Positions 1 to 5,723 are shown, numbered from the stretch's first letter. The stretch is DNA of 5,723 nucleotides from Peptostreptococcaceae bacterium (GCA_016650115.1 JAENWI010000109.1:1-5723), one strand, 5' to 3'. Notes: generated by a model not told the origin, from the letters alone. Translations and numbers: made by a program.

Positions 1-2074
1 GAGACCTGCACAAAGTGGGGACAGACCGCCTTACAGACCGTCAGGAGACAGACCGCCTTACAGACAGGACAGCAATAGACCTCCTTACAGAGGAAACGAT
101 AATAAACCTGAAATCAAAACACCGGTTATTGCGAAACCAGCTGGCATTGATAAGCGTACTGATAAAGAAAAAGAAAAAGACAAGTTTGCAAAGCTGGAAA
201 AAGGAAAGACTAAAAAGCCTAGTTTTGTAAGAAATCTTGAAAAAGCTACAAAACCTAAGAAGCACATATCAAGACCGAAATTTGAAAAAGAACCTGAAGT
301 AAACGTTGAAGAACTGCCAGAAGGAACAATTATTGTAAATGTTCCAATTACGGTAGCTGGTTTTTGCGAACAGGCTGAAATTACAACAACTTCTGTCATT
401 ATGAAGCTTATGAAGCTTGGTATTATGGCAAATATCAATCAGTCAATCGATGAAGATACAGTTCTTGTTCTTGCTGAAGAATTAGGGCTTCAAGTTGCTA
501 TAGGCAGGGTATCGGAAGAAATTGTTGAAGAAGGAATAGAAATATTTGAAGACAAGGAAACAGAACTGAAGTTCAGACCTCCAATTATTACTGTAATGGG
601 TCACGTTGACCATGGTAAGACTTCACTTTTGGATGCGATAAGAAAAACGAATGTGACAGAATCAGAATCAGGTGGCATAACACAGCATATTGGAGCATCT
701 GAGGTAGTAATTAATGATCATAAAATAGTATTTTTGGATACACCGGGACATGAAGCCTTTACAGCTATGAGAGCCAGAGGAGCTCATGTAACGGACATCG
801 CAGTTTTAGTAGTTGCTGCTGATGACAGTGTTAAGCCGCAGACTATAGAATCAATCAGTCATGCGAAAGCAGCTGGCGTGCCAGTCATTGTAGCAGTTAA
901 TAAAATGGACAAACCGGCAGCAGACCTAGATAAGGTTAAAAAAGATCTCAGCACTCACGGAATTTTAGTAGAAGAGTGGGGAGGAGACATCATCTGCGTA
1001 CCAGTTTCTGCAAAAACAGGTGAAGGAATTGTAACACTTCTTGAAATGATATTACTTCAGGCAGAAATCATGGAACTAAAAGCGAATCCAAACAGATTGG
1101 CCTCAGGAACTGTTATTGAGGCTAGAGTTGATAAGACAAGAGGAATAGTTGCAACTTTACTCGTATTAAACGGTACACTTCACTCAGGTGACAGTATCGT
1201 TGCGGGGACAAGTTCGGGTAAAATAAAATTAATGGTTAATCATCTTGGTGAAACCATTAAAAAGGCTGGTCCGGCTACAGCTGTTGAAATACTTGGATTG
1301 TCAGATGTGCCTGAAGCGGGTGACGTATTTAATGCCGTAAAGGAAGATAAAGTTGCCAGAGAAATTGCAGAAAGCAGAAAATTCAAACTTAGAGAAGAAG
1401 TGTTTGCAAGAAATTCAAGCATAACTTTGGAACAATTGTTTAGTCAGCTTCAGGAAGGTGAGGTTAAAGATCTTAACCTGATTATAAAGGGTGATGTTCA
1501 AGGTTCAGTTGGAGCATTAGAATCCTCACTTGAAAATATGAAGAATGAAAATGTAAGAGTTAAAGTATTACACTCGGGTGTAGGAACTGTAACGGAATCA
1601 GATGTAATGCTTGCAGGCACTTCAGGAGCGATTATCATAGGCTTTAATGTAAGACCTAGCACTGCGATAACTCAGACGGCTGAGCGTGAGGGAGTGGAAA
1701 TAAGAACTTATAGAGTCATTTACAATGTAATAGATGAAATTGAAGCAGCTATTAAGGGAATGCTTGACCCAATCTTTAAAGAAGTTATTCTTGGTAAGGT
1801 TGAAATAAGAGAGACATTTAAGGTTCCAGGCATTGGATTAATCGCCGGTGCTTATGTAACTGAAGGAAAAGTTGTCAGAAATGCTGAAATCAGACTTGTA
1901 CGTGATGGAATTGTAATCCATGAAGGAAAAATATCATCATTAAAGCGATTTAAGGATGATGCAAAAGAAGTCGCCAAGGGATTTGAATGCGGTATTGGAA
2001 TTGAAAATTTCAATGACGTTAAAGAAGGCGATTTAATTGAATGTTTCCAGATGGTAGAAGTTGAACGTAAATAG
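1..2074 (+). CDS. infB: Translation initiation factor IF2, 5'-truncated by the window edge
   Basis: IF2 is the cytoplasmic GTPase that brings fMet-tRNA to the 30S subunit and promotes 50S joining. The first complete codon is at 2 and the frame is open to the TAG at 2072-2074, giving 690 visible residues. The first in-frame ATG (401) is not the start: it has no ribosome binding site and lies inside a conserved IF2_N domain (about 320-505, with LMKLGIMANINQS). Upstream are Arg/Pro/Tyr repeats and a Lys-rich linker. The G domain shows G1 GHVDHGKT (599-622), switch I ITQHIGA, G3 DTPGH (737-751), G4 NKMD (899-910) and G5 SAKTGEG (1007-1027). Beta-barrel domain II (about 1090-1390), the IF-2 domain III (about 1440-1770, with GDVQGSVGALE) and the fMet-tRNA-binding C2 domain (ending GFECGIGIENFNDVKEGD) follow. 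All G motifs are intact. The missing N-terminus probably holds the first IF2_N domain. rbfA follows 17 bases downstream. Identification is essentially certain. Confidence 0.98.
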   Translation, partial: RPAQSGDRPPYRPSGDRPPYRQDSNRPPYRGNDNKPEIKTPVIAKPAGIDKRTDKEKEKDKFAKLEKGKTKKPSFVRNLEKATKPKKHISRPKFEKEPEVNVEELPEGTIIVNVPITVAGFCEQAEITTTSVIMKLMKLGIMANINQSIDEDTVLVLAEELGLQVAIGRVSEEIVEEGIEIFEDKETELKFRPPIITVMGHVDHGKTSLLDAIRKTNVTESESGGITQHIGASEVVINDHKIVFLDTPGHEAFTAMRARGAHVTDIAVLVVAADDSVKPQTIESISHAKAAGVPVIVAVNKMDKPAADLDKVKKDLSTHGILVEEWGGDIICVPVSAKTGEGIVTLLEMILLQAEIMELKANPNRLASGTVIEARVDKTRGIVATLLVLNGTLHSGDSIVAGTSSGKIKLMVNHLGETIKKAGPATAVEILGLSDVPEAGDVFNAVKEDKVAREIAESRKFKLREEVFARNSSITLEQLFSQLQEGEVKDLNLIIKGDVQGSVGALESSLENMKNENVRVKVLHSGVGTVTESDVMLAGTSGAIIIGFNVRPSTAITQTAEREGVEIRTYRVIYNVIDEIEAAIKGMLDPIFKEVILGKVEIRETFKVPGIGLIAGAYVTEGKVVRNAEIRLVRDGIVIHEGKISSLKRFKDDAKEVAKGFECGIGIENFNDVKEGDLIECFQMVEVERK
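17..97 (+). repeat. Three tandem 27-bp repeats in the infB linker
   Basis: Three consecutive 27-base units (17-43, 44-70, 71-97) encode GDRPPYRPS, GDRPPYRQD and SNRPPYRGN in the infB frame. The RPPYR core is the same in all three; the last two residues vary and the third unit is the most diverged. The preceding codons (RPAQS) may be the end of another unit cut by the window edge. The repeat lies in the low-complexity, probably disordered linker before the second IF2_N domain. The period is a multiple of three, so copy-number change would keep the frame. Confidence 0.85.
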
Positions 2075-2082
2075 TTCAAAAC

Positions 2083-2087
2083 AGGAG
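2083..2087 (+). promoter_or_regulatory. Ribosome binding site of rbfA
   Basis: AGGAG lies 4 bases before the ATG at 2092, in the 17-base gap after the infB stop. It fixes the start of rbfA. The stretch AGGAGAA (2083-2089) is complementary to TTCTCCT at 2153-2159 inside rbfA, so this site could be masked by base pairing. Confidence 0.85.
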
Positions 2088-2091
2088 AAAA

Positions 2092-2502
2092 ATGGGAAAA
2101 GGATATAGACAAGGAAGATTAGGAGAAGAAATAAGAAAGATTATCAGTGAACTTCTCCTAAGGGAAATAAAAGACCCCAGATTATCTGGGATGGTAAGCA
2201 TATCTGCTGTCCAGGTGACTGCTGATGGAAGTTATGCCACTGCTTATATAAGCTTGCTTGGATTAAGCAGTAGCAGTGAAGCATCTGAAGAAGAAAAAGA
2301 AGAGGTGCTGTCAGCATTCAGAAGTGCAAAAGGTTTGATTAAAAGAGAAATCGGGAAACAGATTAAGCTTAGACATGTTCCAGAGGTGCTATTTAAAATG
2401 GATACCTCTATGGAGTATGGAAGGCATATTACAAAGCTGATCCATGACCTGGGCATAGAAGGAAACAAAAATGACAACAAAGACGATGAAGACGAAGAAT
2501 AA
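2092..2502 (+). CDS. rbfA: 30S ribosome-binding factor RbfA
   Basis: RbfA binds the free 30S subunit and assists late maturation of 16S rRNA; in E. coli it is needed for growth in the cold. The 136-residue product is a little longer than the usual 115-130 and has the single type II KH-like fold. Visible family marks are the N-terminal helix RLGEEIRKIISELLLREIKDPRL (residues 9-31, written here as the family's conserved R...DPR block), the strand AVQVTADGSYATAYISLLG start near 39-57, the interrupted KH turn AKG (79-81) and the C-terminal block LRHVPEVLFKMDTSMEYG (93-110). Two additions stand out: a Ser/Glu-rich stretch at about 59-71 before the KH helix, and an acidic tail (DDEDEE, 131-136). 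The start follows AGGAG at 2083-2087. The last 32 bases overlap nrnA in another frame. It sits between infB and nrnA as in other Firmicutes and is probably cotranscribed with them. Confidence is very high. Confidence 0.96.
   Translation: MGKGYRQGRLGEEIRKIISELLLREIKDPRLSGMVSISAVQVTADGSYATAYISLLGLSSSSEASEEEKEEVLSAFRSAKGLIKREIGKQIKLRHVPEVLFKMDTSMEYGRHITKLIHDLGIEGNKNDNKDDEDEE
2119..2161 (+). repeat. Perfect 10-bp inverted repeat at the start of rbfA
   Basis: TTAGGAGAAG (2119-2128) and CTTCTCCTAA (2152-2161) are exact reverse complements separated by 23 bases. In RNA they could form a 10-bp stem within codons 10-24 of rbfA. The left arm repeats the AGGAGAA of the real ribosome binding site, and the right arm can pair with either copy. 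The pairing is seen directly; a regulatory role is inference, because the arms also encode conserved residues (LGE and LLL). Confidence 0.5.
2176..2190 (+). repeat. 15-base near-palindrome in rbfA
   Basis: CCCAGAT (2176-2182) and ATCTGGG (2184-2190) are exact reverse complements around a single central T. As RNA this would give at least a 5-bp CCCAG/CTGGG stem with an ATTAT loop. It lies 14 bases after the larger inverted repeat and encodes the conserved DPRLSG region. No T-run follows, so it is not an intrinsic terminator. A function is not established. Confidence 0.35.
2457..2463 (+). promoter_or_regulatory. Ribosome binding site of nrnA inside rbfA
   Basis: AGAAGGA lies 7 bases before the ATG at 2471 and supports the long nrnA start, which overlaps the end of rbfA. 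A second candidate, AGGA at 2514-2517, is 7 bases before an in-frame ATG at 2525 and would give a product 18 residues shorter with no overlap. Confidence 0.65.
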
Positions 2503-3481
2503 AGAAATTCAGCAGGAAATGGAAATGATGGCCGCAAAACTGCTTTCCGTGAACAGTGTTTTGCTGTTTCCACATGTAAATATGGATGGCGATTGTCTAG
2601 GCTCTTCTGTGGCATTATGCAAGGGCTTAAGACTTTTGGGAAAAAAAGCCTATGTATTGATTGAGGATGAAATTCCGACAAATTTATCTTTTTTGGATAA
2701 TTCTTATTGTACCTTTAATCAGAATATCATTGAAAACCCTGACATTTGTATGACTGTAGACTGTGCAGAAATCGAAAGATTTGCAAAGCGGAAAGAAAAA
2801 TTTCTCGAAGGGGAAACGCTTATGTGTATTGATCATCATTCGACTTCAAAGAGCTTTGCAGATTATAATCTGATCGATCCAGCAGCTGCAGCAACAGGAG
2901 AACTTGTATATAAACTGTTGCTGAAAATGAGGGCTCCTCTTGATGCTGAAATTGGAGAGGCTCTATATGCTGCGATTTCAACAGATACAGGGAATTTTCA
3001 ATACTCGAACACGACAAAGGAAACGCATCAAATCATTGCTAATTTATATGATTTGGGAATTAATCATTCCAAGGTGAGTGTTAAAATATATCAGAATATC
3101 AGAAGGGAAAAACTGATGATGACGAGTATTTCTCTGAGCACAATGAAACTCCTGCTAAATGGAAGAGTAGCTATTGCGTTTTTGAGACAAAAGGCATTAA
3201 CCGATACTGGTGCTACAATGGACGAAGCTGAGGGTATTGTAGAGACCTTGCGAAGCATTAGCGGAGTTGAGGTGGCAATATTTCTTAAAGAAACGGAAAA
3301 AGGAATGATTAAGGTCAGCATGCGCGCAAAAAAAGACTTTGACGTTGCTAAATTTTCCGCAAAATTCGGCGGAGGCGGACATGTGAAAGCAGCTGGATTT
3401 ACAATGAATGAGCCGATAGAAAAGTGTGCTGACATTATTTCAGAAGAAATTATTTTAGACATGACCCTGGAGCAAAAATGA
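2471..3481 (+). CDS. nrnA: DHH/DHHA1 phosphoesterase, NrnA-type oligoribonuclease / pAp phosphatase
   Basis: NrnA-family enzymes degrade 2-5-nucleotide RNAs to mononucleotides, and several also remove the 3' phosphate from pAp; they are cytoplasmic and Mn-dependent. The 336-residue product has the usual size. The DHH domain shows motif I HVNMDGD (H35, D39, D41), motif II VDCAE (D97), motif III DHH (121-123) and motif IV ISTDTGNF (D172), so all expected metal ligands are present. The C-terminal DHHA1 substrate-binding domain ends in GGGGHVKAAGF (300-310). The chosen ATG follows AGAAGGA and overlaps rbfA by 32 bases. The N-terminal helix before motif I begins near residue 11, so a start at M6 (2486) or M19 (2525) would still leave a workable domain. 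The stop overlaps the truB start as ATGA. The family is certain; the exact substrate (nanoRNA, pAp or cyclic-dinucleotide breakdown products such as pApA) is inferred from relatives. Confidence 0.92.
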   Translation: MTTKTMKTKNKEIQQEMEMMAAKLLSVNSVLLFPHVNMDGDCLGSSVALCKGLRLLGKKAYVLIEDEIPTNLSFLDNSYCTFNQNIIENPDICMTVDCAEIERFAKRKEKFLEGETLMCIDHHSTSKSFADYNLIDPAAAATGELVYKLLLKMRAPLDAEIGEALYAAISTDTGNFQYSNTTKETHQIIANLYDLGINHSKVSVKIYQNIRREKLMMTSISLSTMKLLLNGRVAIAFLRQKALTDTGATMDEAEGIVETLRSISGVEVAIFLKETEKGMIKVSMRAKKDFDVAKFSAKFGGGGHVKAAGFTMNEPIEKCADIISEEIILDMTLEQK

Positions 3482-4542
3482 TAAGCAAAGGGATAATAAA
3501 TCTGAATAAACCGGCAAATATGACTTCTCATGATTGTGTGAATGTATTAAGACGATTGACGGGAGTTAAAAGGATTGGTCACACAGGAACCCTGGATCCA
3601 ATGGCAACAGGTGTTTTGCCTTTGTGTATCGGACCTTCTGCCAGAATTGCAGAATATCTGGAGATGGATTTCAAGAAATACAGATGCACTTTGGTGTTTG
3701 GACTTGAAACAGACACTCAGGATATTTGGGGTAAAACCATTTCTGATGAGAGGGAAGAACTGAAAATTAGACAAAAAAACGATGCATTGATCACTGAAGA
3801 AAAGATAAACAATATTGTGAAGGATTTCGATGGCGTAATTACTCAAATCCCTCCCAAATATTCAGCTTTAAAGGTTAATGGAAAGAAGCTTTATGAGTAT
3901 GCCAGGGCGGGTGAAGAGGTTGAAATCAAAGCAAGACAGGTCTACATAAAAGATTTTACAGTAAACAACATTGATTTGGAGCAAATGACACTTGGTTTTG
4001 ATGTGACTTGTTCAAAAGGCACTTATATTCGAACAGTTTGTGTGGATATTGGGCATAAATTAGGTGTTGCAGCAGCCATGTCCAGTTTAATCAGACTGGA
4101 AAGTGGAGCGTTTACCGTTGAAAATGCAGTGACAATGGAGAATTTAATGTCAATCAGAATATCTGAAGACGTGAGAGATCCTGATACAGGCAGGTATATC
4201 GAATATGGAAGAGCAGATGAAGAAAAACTGAAGCAGCTTTTAATCCCCACAGATTTTCCCTTGATTTATTTTGGGGAATTCATTATTCTAGAAGACAGAG
4301 CTTCTTGGTTTGTTACGGGTGGCCACATTGCAGTCAGCGAAGGCACAATAATCAGTGAACCAATTTATAAAACAGAAGAGCCGCCCTTTAAAATTCGGGA
4401 GGAATACAAAAAAGCATATAAAATGTACACCGTTAAGGAGTCAAAAAAAATATTTCTGGGGGTTGCATTCTACAATACAACATATAACAAGTTAGTAGCA
4501 GATAAAATATTTTTAAGGGGGCTGGAGGATGCTGATTTTTAA
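3478..4542 (+). CDS. truB: tRNA pseudouridine(55) synthase TruB, enlarged
   Basis: TruB converts U55 in the T-loop of tRNAs to pseudouridine and also acts as a tRNA folding chaperone. The start ATG overlaps the nrnA stop (ATGA) and follows GGAG at 3469-3472. The catalytic motif GHTGTLDPMATGVL (34-47) carries the nucleophile Asp40. Other family motifs are KKYRCTLVFG (66-75, Tyr68 at the active site), QIPPKYSALKVNGKKLYEYAR (the QIPP/YSA/KVNGKKLYEYAR block, 123-143) and CSKGTYIRTVCVDIG (178-192, with Arg185). At 354 residues it is about 45-60 longer than a typical TruB of 290-310. There is a small extra stretch after GKT (about 86-105). The larger excess is in the C-terminal part: one around 232-255, and a charged one around 297-316 before the terminal PUA-like strand block (FLGVAFY, 326-332). 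The core is intact, so activity is expected. Function is secure; the role of the extra segments is unknown. Confidence 0.96.
   Translation: MISKGIINLNKPANMTSHDCVNVLRRLTGVKRIGHTGTLDPMATGVLPLCIGPSARIAEYLEMDFKKYRCTLVFGLETDTQDIWGKTISDEREELKIRQKNDALITEEKINNIVKDFDGVITQIPPKYSALKVNGKKLYEYARAGEEVEIKARQVYIKDFTVNNIDLEQMTLGFDVTCSKGTYIRTVCVDIGHKLGVAAAMSSLIRLESGAFTVENAVTMENLMSIRISEDVRDPDTGRYIEYGRADEEKLKQLLIPTDFPLIYFGEFIILEDRASWFVTGGHIAVSEGTIISEPIYKTEEPPFKIREEYKKAYKMYTVKESKKIFLGVAFYNTTYNKLVADKIFLRGLEDADF
4515..4521 (+). promoter_or_regulatory. Ribosome binding site of ribF inside truB
   Basis: AAGGGGG lies 7 bases before the ATG at 4529 and is the best-spaced candidate. A second purine block, GGAGG at 4524-4528, directly abuts the ATG and is too close to serve it. 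Both lie within the end of truB, in line with translational coupling. Confidence 0.6.
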
Positions 4543-5464
4543 CAGTTTAGATGAGATTAAAAACATAAAGCCTTCTGTTATAGCATTTGGGAATTTTGAC
4601 GGCATTCATTTGGGACATCAGGAGATTATAAAGAAATCAGTTAAAAGTGCTGATGTTTCAAATTTGAAAAGCAGTGTATTTACCTTTTCAAATCACCCCA
4701 AGAATTTAATAAAGGGTGGAATGACAGTTAAAAACATTCTTTATCCGGAAGAAAAAGCAGAAATTATTGAGAGCCTGGGGATAGATTATTTATTTAATAT
4801 CCCTTTTGATAAAACAATAATGAATATGGATCCAATGATTTTTATCGATGATTTACTGGTGGACAAACTAAGAATGAAAGAGGCATATTGCGGATTTAAC
4901 TTTAGATTTGGACATAAAGGCAAGGGGACACCTCAATCTCTTTTGAAGGAGGGTGAAAGATGCGGCTTTGGGCTTCATGTACTCCAGCCATATAAAGTAG
5001 ATGGGAATATAGTCAGCAGTTCTCTGATCAGGAACCTGATTGCTGAAGGAAAAGTTGATCAATGCCATAAATATCTTGGCAGATATTATTCTATCGGTGG
5101 TGAAGTGCAAATCGGCAATAAAATCGGCAGGACAATCGGGTTTCCAACGTCAAATATAATCGTTGATGAAACGATGGTAACGCCTTCGAATGGTGTATAT
5201 GTAACCATTTGCATATATAATGGCACAAGGTATCCTAGTATTACAAATGCTGGTGTAAAACCGACAATTGGGGAATACGCTAAGAATGTGGAGACACATA
5301 TTTTTCATTTTGATAAAGAATTATACGGAAAAAATATCAAAGTGGAGTTTTTGCAAAAAATAAGAGATGAGATAAAATTTAATGATGTGGAGACTTTAAA
5401 AGAGCAAATAAGAAAAGATTGTCTCTTTGCAAAAGAATATCATATTCAACATGGTTTGCTGTAA
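4529..5464 (+). CDS. ribF: Bifunctional riboflavin kinase / FAD synthetase
   Basis: RibF phosphorylates riboflavin to FMN and then adenylylates FMN to FAD in the cytoplasm. The 311-residue product has the standard length and two-domain order. The N-terminal FMN adenylyltransferase domain (about 1-180) has GNFDGIHLGHQ (21-31) with the HxGH nucleotidyltransferase signature, TFSNHPK (52-58), GFNFRFGHKGKG (122-133) and SSSLIRNLI (163-171). The C-terminal flavokinase domain (about 182-305) has GRTIGFPTSNI (200-210) with the PTxN ATP/Mg motif, NGVY (221-224), NAGVKPTIGE (240-249) and the ETHIFHFD strand (256-262 region) bearing the probable catalytic Glu. The gene overlaps truB by 14 bases, and no other ATG fits the conserved start MLIFNSLDEI. 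Both domains look complete, so both reactions are expected. No FMN riboswitch lies before it. Expression is likely coupled to truB. Confidence 0.96.
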   Translation: MLIFNSLDEIKNIKPSVIAFGNFDGIHLGHQEIIKKSVKSADVSNLKSSVFTFSNHPKNLIKGGMTVKNILYPEEKAEIIESLGIDYLFNIPFDKTIMNMDPMIFIDDLLVDKLRMKEAYCGFNFRFGHKGKGTPQSLLKEGERCGFGLHVLQPYKVDGNIVSSSLIRNLIAEGKVDQCHKYLGRYYSIGGEVQIGNKIGRTIGFPTSNIIVDETMVTPSNGVYVTICIYNGTRYPSITNAGVKPTIGEYAKNVETHIFHFDKELYGKNIKVEFLQKIRDEIKFNDVETLKEQIRKDCLFAKEYHIQHGLL

Positions 5465-5483
5465 AAAAACTGGACAAAACCAT
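5451..5483. repeat. 7-bp inverted repeat spanning the ribF stop
   Basis: ATGGTTT (5451-5457) and AAACCAT (5477-5483) are exact reverse complements with a 19-base spacer that includes the ribF stop codon and the TGGACA box of the rpsO promoter. No T-run follows the right arm, so it is not a standard intrinsic terminator. It could be a weak transcript 3' structure or chance in AT-rich DNA. Confidence 0.3.
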
Positions 5484-5500
5484 ATGATTTGTGATATCAT
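5471..5500 (+). promoter_or_regulatory. Sigma-A-type promoter for rpsO with extended -10
   Basis: TGGACA (5471-5476, one mismatch to TTGACA) is followed after 18 bases by TATCAT (5495-5500, one mismatch to TATAAT). TG at 5492-5493, one base before the -10 hexamer, makes an extended -10 element. Transcription would start near 5507, about 80 bases before the rpsO ATG. It lies just after the ribF stop and is the only convincing promoter in the window. The -10 overlaps the palindrome TGATATCA (5492-5499). Confidence 0.7.
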
Positions 5501-5506
5501 AAGTTG

Positions 5507-5589
5507 TTAAATAAAGAATACCTATAGCTGAGTTTTTTGACACTCCGACATGGACACGGCATAAGGTGAATGTAGAAAAGGAGATATAA
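5507..5589 (+). promoter_or_regulatory. Leader of rpsO, possible S15 autoregulatory site
   Basis: The inferred 5' untranslated region is about 80 bases. It has a T-run at 5533-5538 without a convincing stem before it, then a region with short possible helices: ACAT (5548-5551) with ATGT (5570-5573), and inside it CAC (5555-5557) with GTG (5566-5568). AAGGAG (5578-5583) lies 6 bases before the rpsO ATG. S15 is known to repress its own synthesis through leader RNA in several bacteria. Whether this leader does so cannot be decided by eye, because the helices are short. Confidence 0.3.
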
Positions 5590-5723
5590 ATGATTACACA
5601 GGAAAAGAAAACCGAAATTATTAAGAAGTTTCAGACAAAAGAAGGAGATACTGGTTCTCCGGAAGTTCAGGTAGCTATTCTGACTTTTAGAGTCAATGAT
5701 TTAAATGAACATTTAAAGATTCA
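5590..5723 (+). CDS. rpsO: Ribosomal protein S15, 3'-truncated by the window edge
   Basis: S15 is a primary binder of 16S rRNA at a three-way junction in the central domain and also touches 23S rRNA in an intersubunit bridge. Forty-four residues are visible, about half of the usual 87-89. The start [15 protein letters not shown] is typical, and [14 protein letters not shown] (19-32) is the hallmark loop at the first helix boundary, followed by [11 protein letters not shown]. The ATG at 5590 follows AAGGAG with 6-base spacing. It has its own promoter in the 125-base gap after ribF, though read-through from the upstream operon is possible. In Firmicutes the next gene is usually pnp, which lies outside this window. 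Confidence 0.96.
   Translation, partial: MITQEKKTEIIKKFQTKEGDTGSPEVQVAILTFRVNDLNEHLKI

Noticed and set aside
15..230. A 71-residue + strand ORF with TDRLTDR-type repeats
   Set aside because: It is an out-of-frame reading of the infB tandem repeats. The infB frame is open through the region and continues into conserved IF2 domains, and this ORF has no ribosome binding site.
401..403. ATG at 401 as the start of infB or of a short IF2 isoform
   Set aside because: It falls inside a conserved IF2_N domain whose first half is encoded upstream in the same frame, and no Shine-Dalgarno sequence precedes it.
85..438. Minus-strand ORFs opposite infB, rbfA, nrnA, truB and ribF, this one being typical
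   Set aside because: They are Ser/Phe-rich mirror readings of Lys/Glu-rich genes, lack recognisable domains and lie opposite strongly conserved proteins.
2534..2564. Inverted repeat GCAAAAC/GTTTTGC in early nrnA
   Set aside because: It has only 7 bp, mostly A-T, with a 17-base loop and encodes the NrnA core strand region; it is compatible with chance.
3575..3763. A 62-residue + strand ORF inside truB
   Set aside because: It is a frame-shifted shadow of the conserved TruB catalytic region and has no convincing ribosome binding site.
4443..4450. Run of eight A in truB as a slippage or frameshift site
   Set aside because: The frame stays intact through it into the conserved FLGVAFY block, and similar A-runs are expected in this AT-rich sequence.
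5528..5538. The T-run before rpsO as an intrinsic terminator
   Set aside because: No stable GC-containing stem directly precedes the six T residues, and the run lies downstream of the rpsO promoter, inside its leader.

Overview
The window is a stretch of core translation genes from an AT-rich Gram-positive bacterium, most likely a member of the Clostridia. I infer this from the gene order infB-rbfA-nrnA-truB-ribF-rpsO, which is the usual Firmicutes arrangement. Strong AGGAG-type ribosome binding sites, the low G+C and an IF2 N-terminal linker with Arg/Pro/Tyr-rich repeats also fit. The genus cannot be read from the sequence. All genes lie on the + strand.

Layout: the window opens inside infB (translation initiation factor IF2). 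Its reading frame is open from the first base, so its start lies upstream and the first in-frame ATG at 401 is internal. After a 17-base gap comes rbfA (30S maturation factor). Its last 32 bases overlap nrnA (DHH/DHHA1 oligoribonuclease/pAp phosphatase family), which overlaps truB (tRNA pseudouridine-55 synthase) by an ATGA. truB overlaps ribF (bifunctional riboflavin kinase/FAD synthetase) by 14 bases. These five genes look like one translationally coupled transcript, probably entering from an upstream nusA-type promoter outside the window. A 125-base gap follows. It holds a good extended -10 promoter and a leader of about 80 bases for rpsO (ribosomal protein S15), which is cut by the right edge.

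Functionally, IF2, RbfA, TruB and S15 serve translation initiation, small-subunit assembly and tRNA modification. NrnA recycles very short RNAs left by RNA decay. RibF makes FMN and FAD and is a regular passenger in this operon.

I found no mobile element, CRISPR array, RNA gene or unknown protein system. The signals most worth a second look are small. The best is a perfect 10-bp inverted repeat inside the start of rbfA, whose right arm could also pair with the rbfA ribosome binding site. Others are the enlarged TruB, the two-frame coding of the rbfA/nrnA overlap, the IF2 27-base tandem repeats and the rpsO leader. Apart from the 125-base gap before rpsO and the short infB-rbfA spacer, every base is coding.
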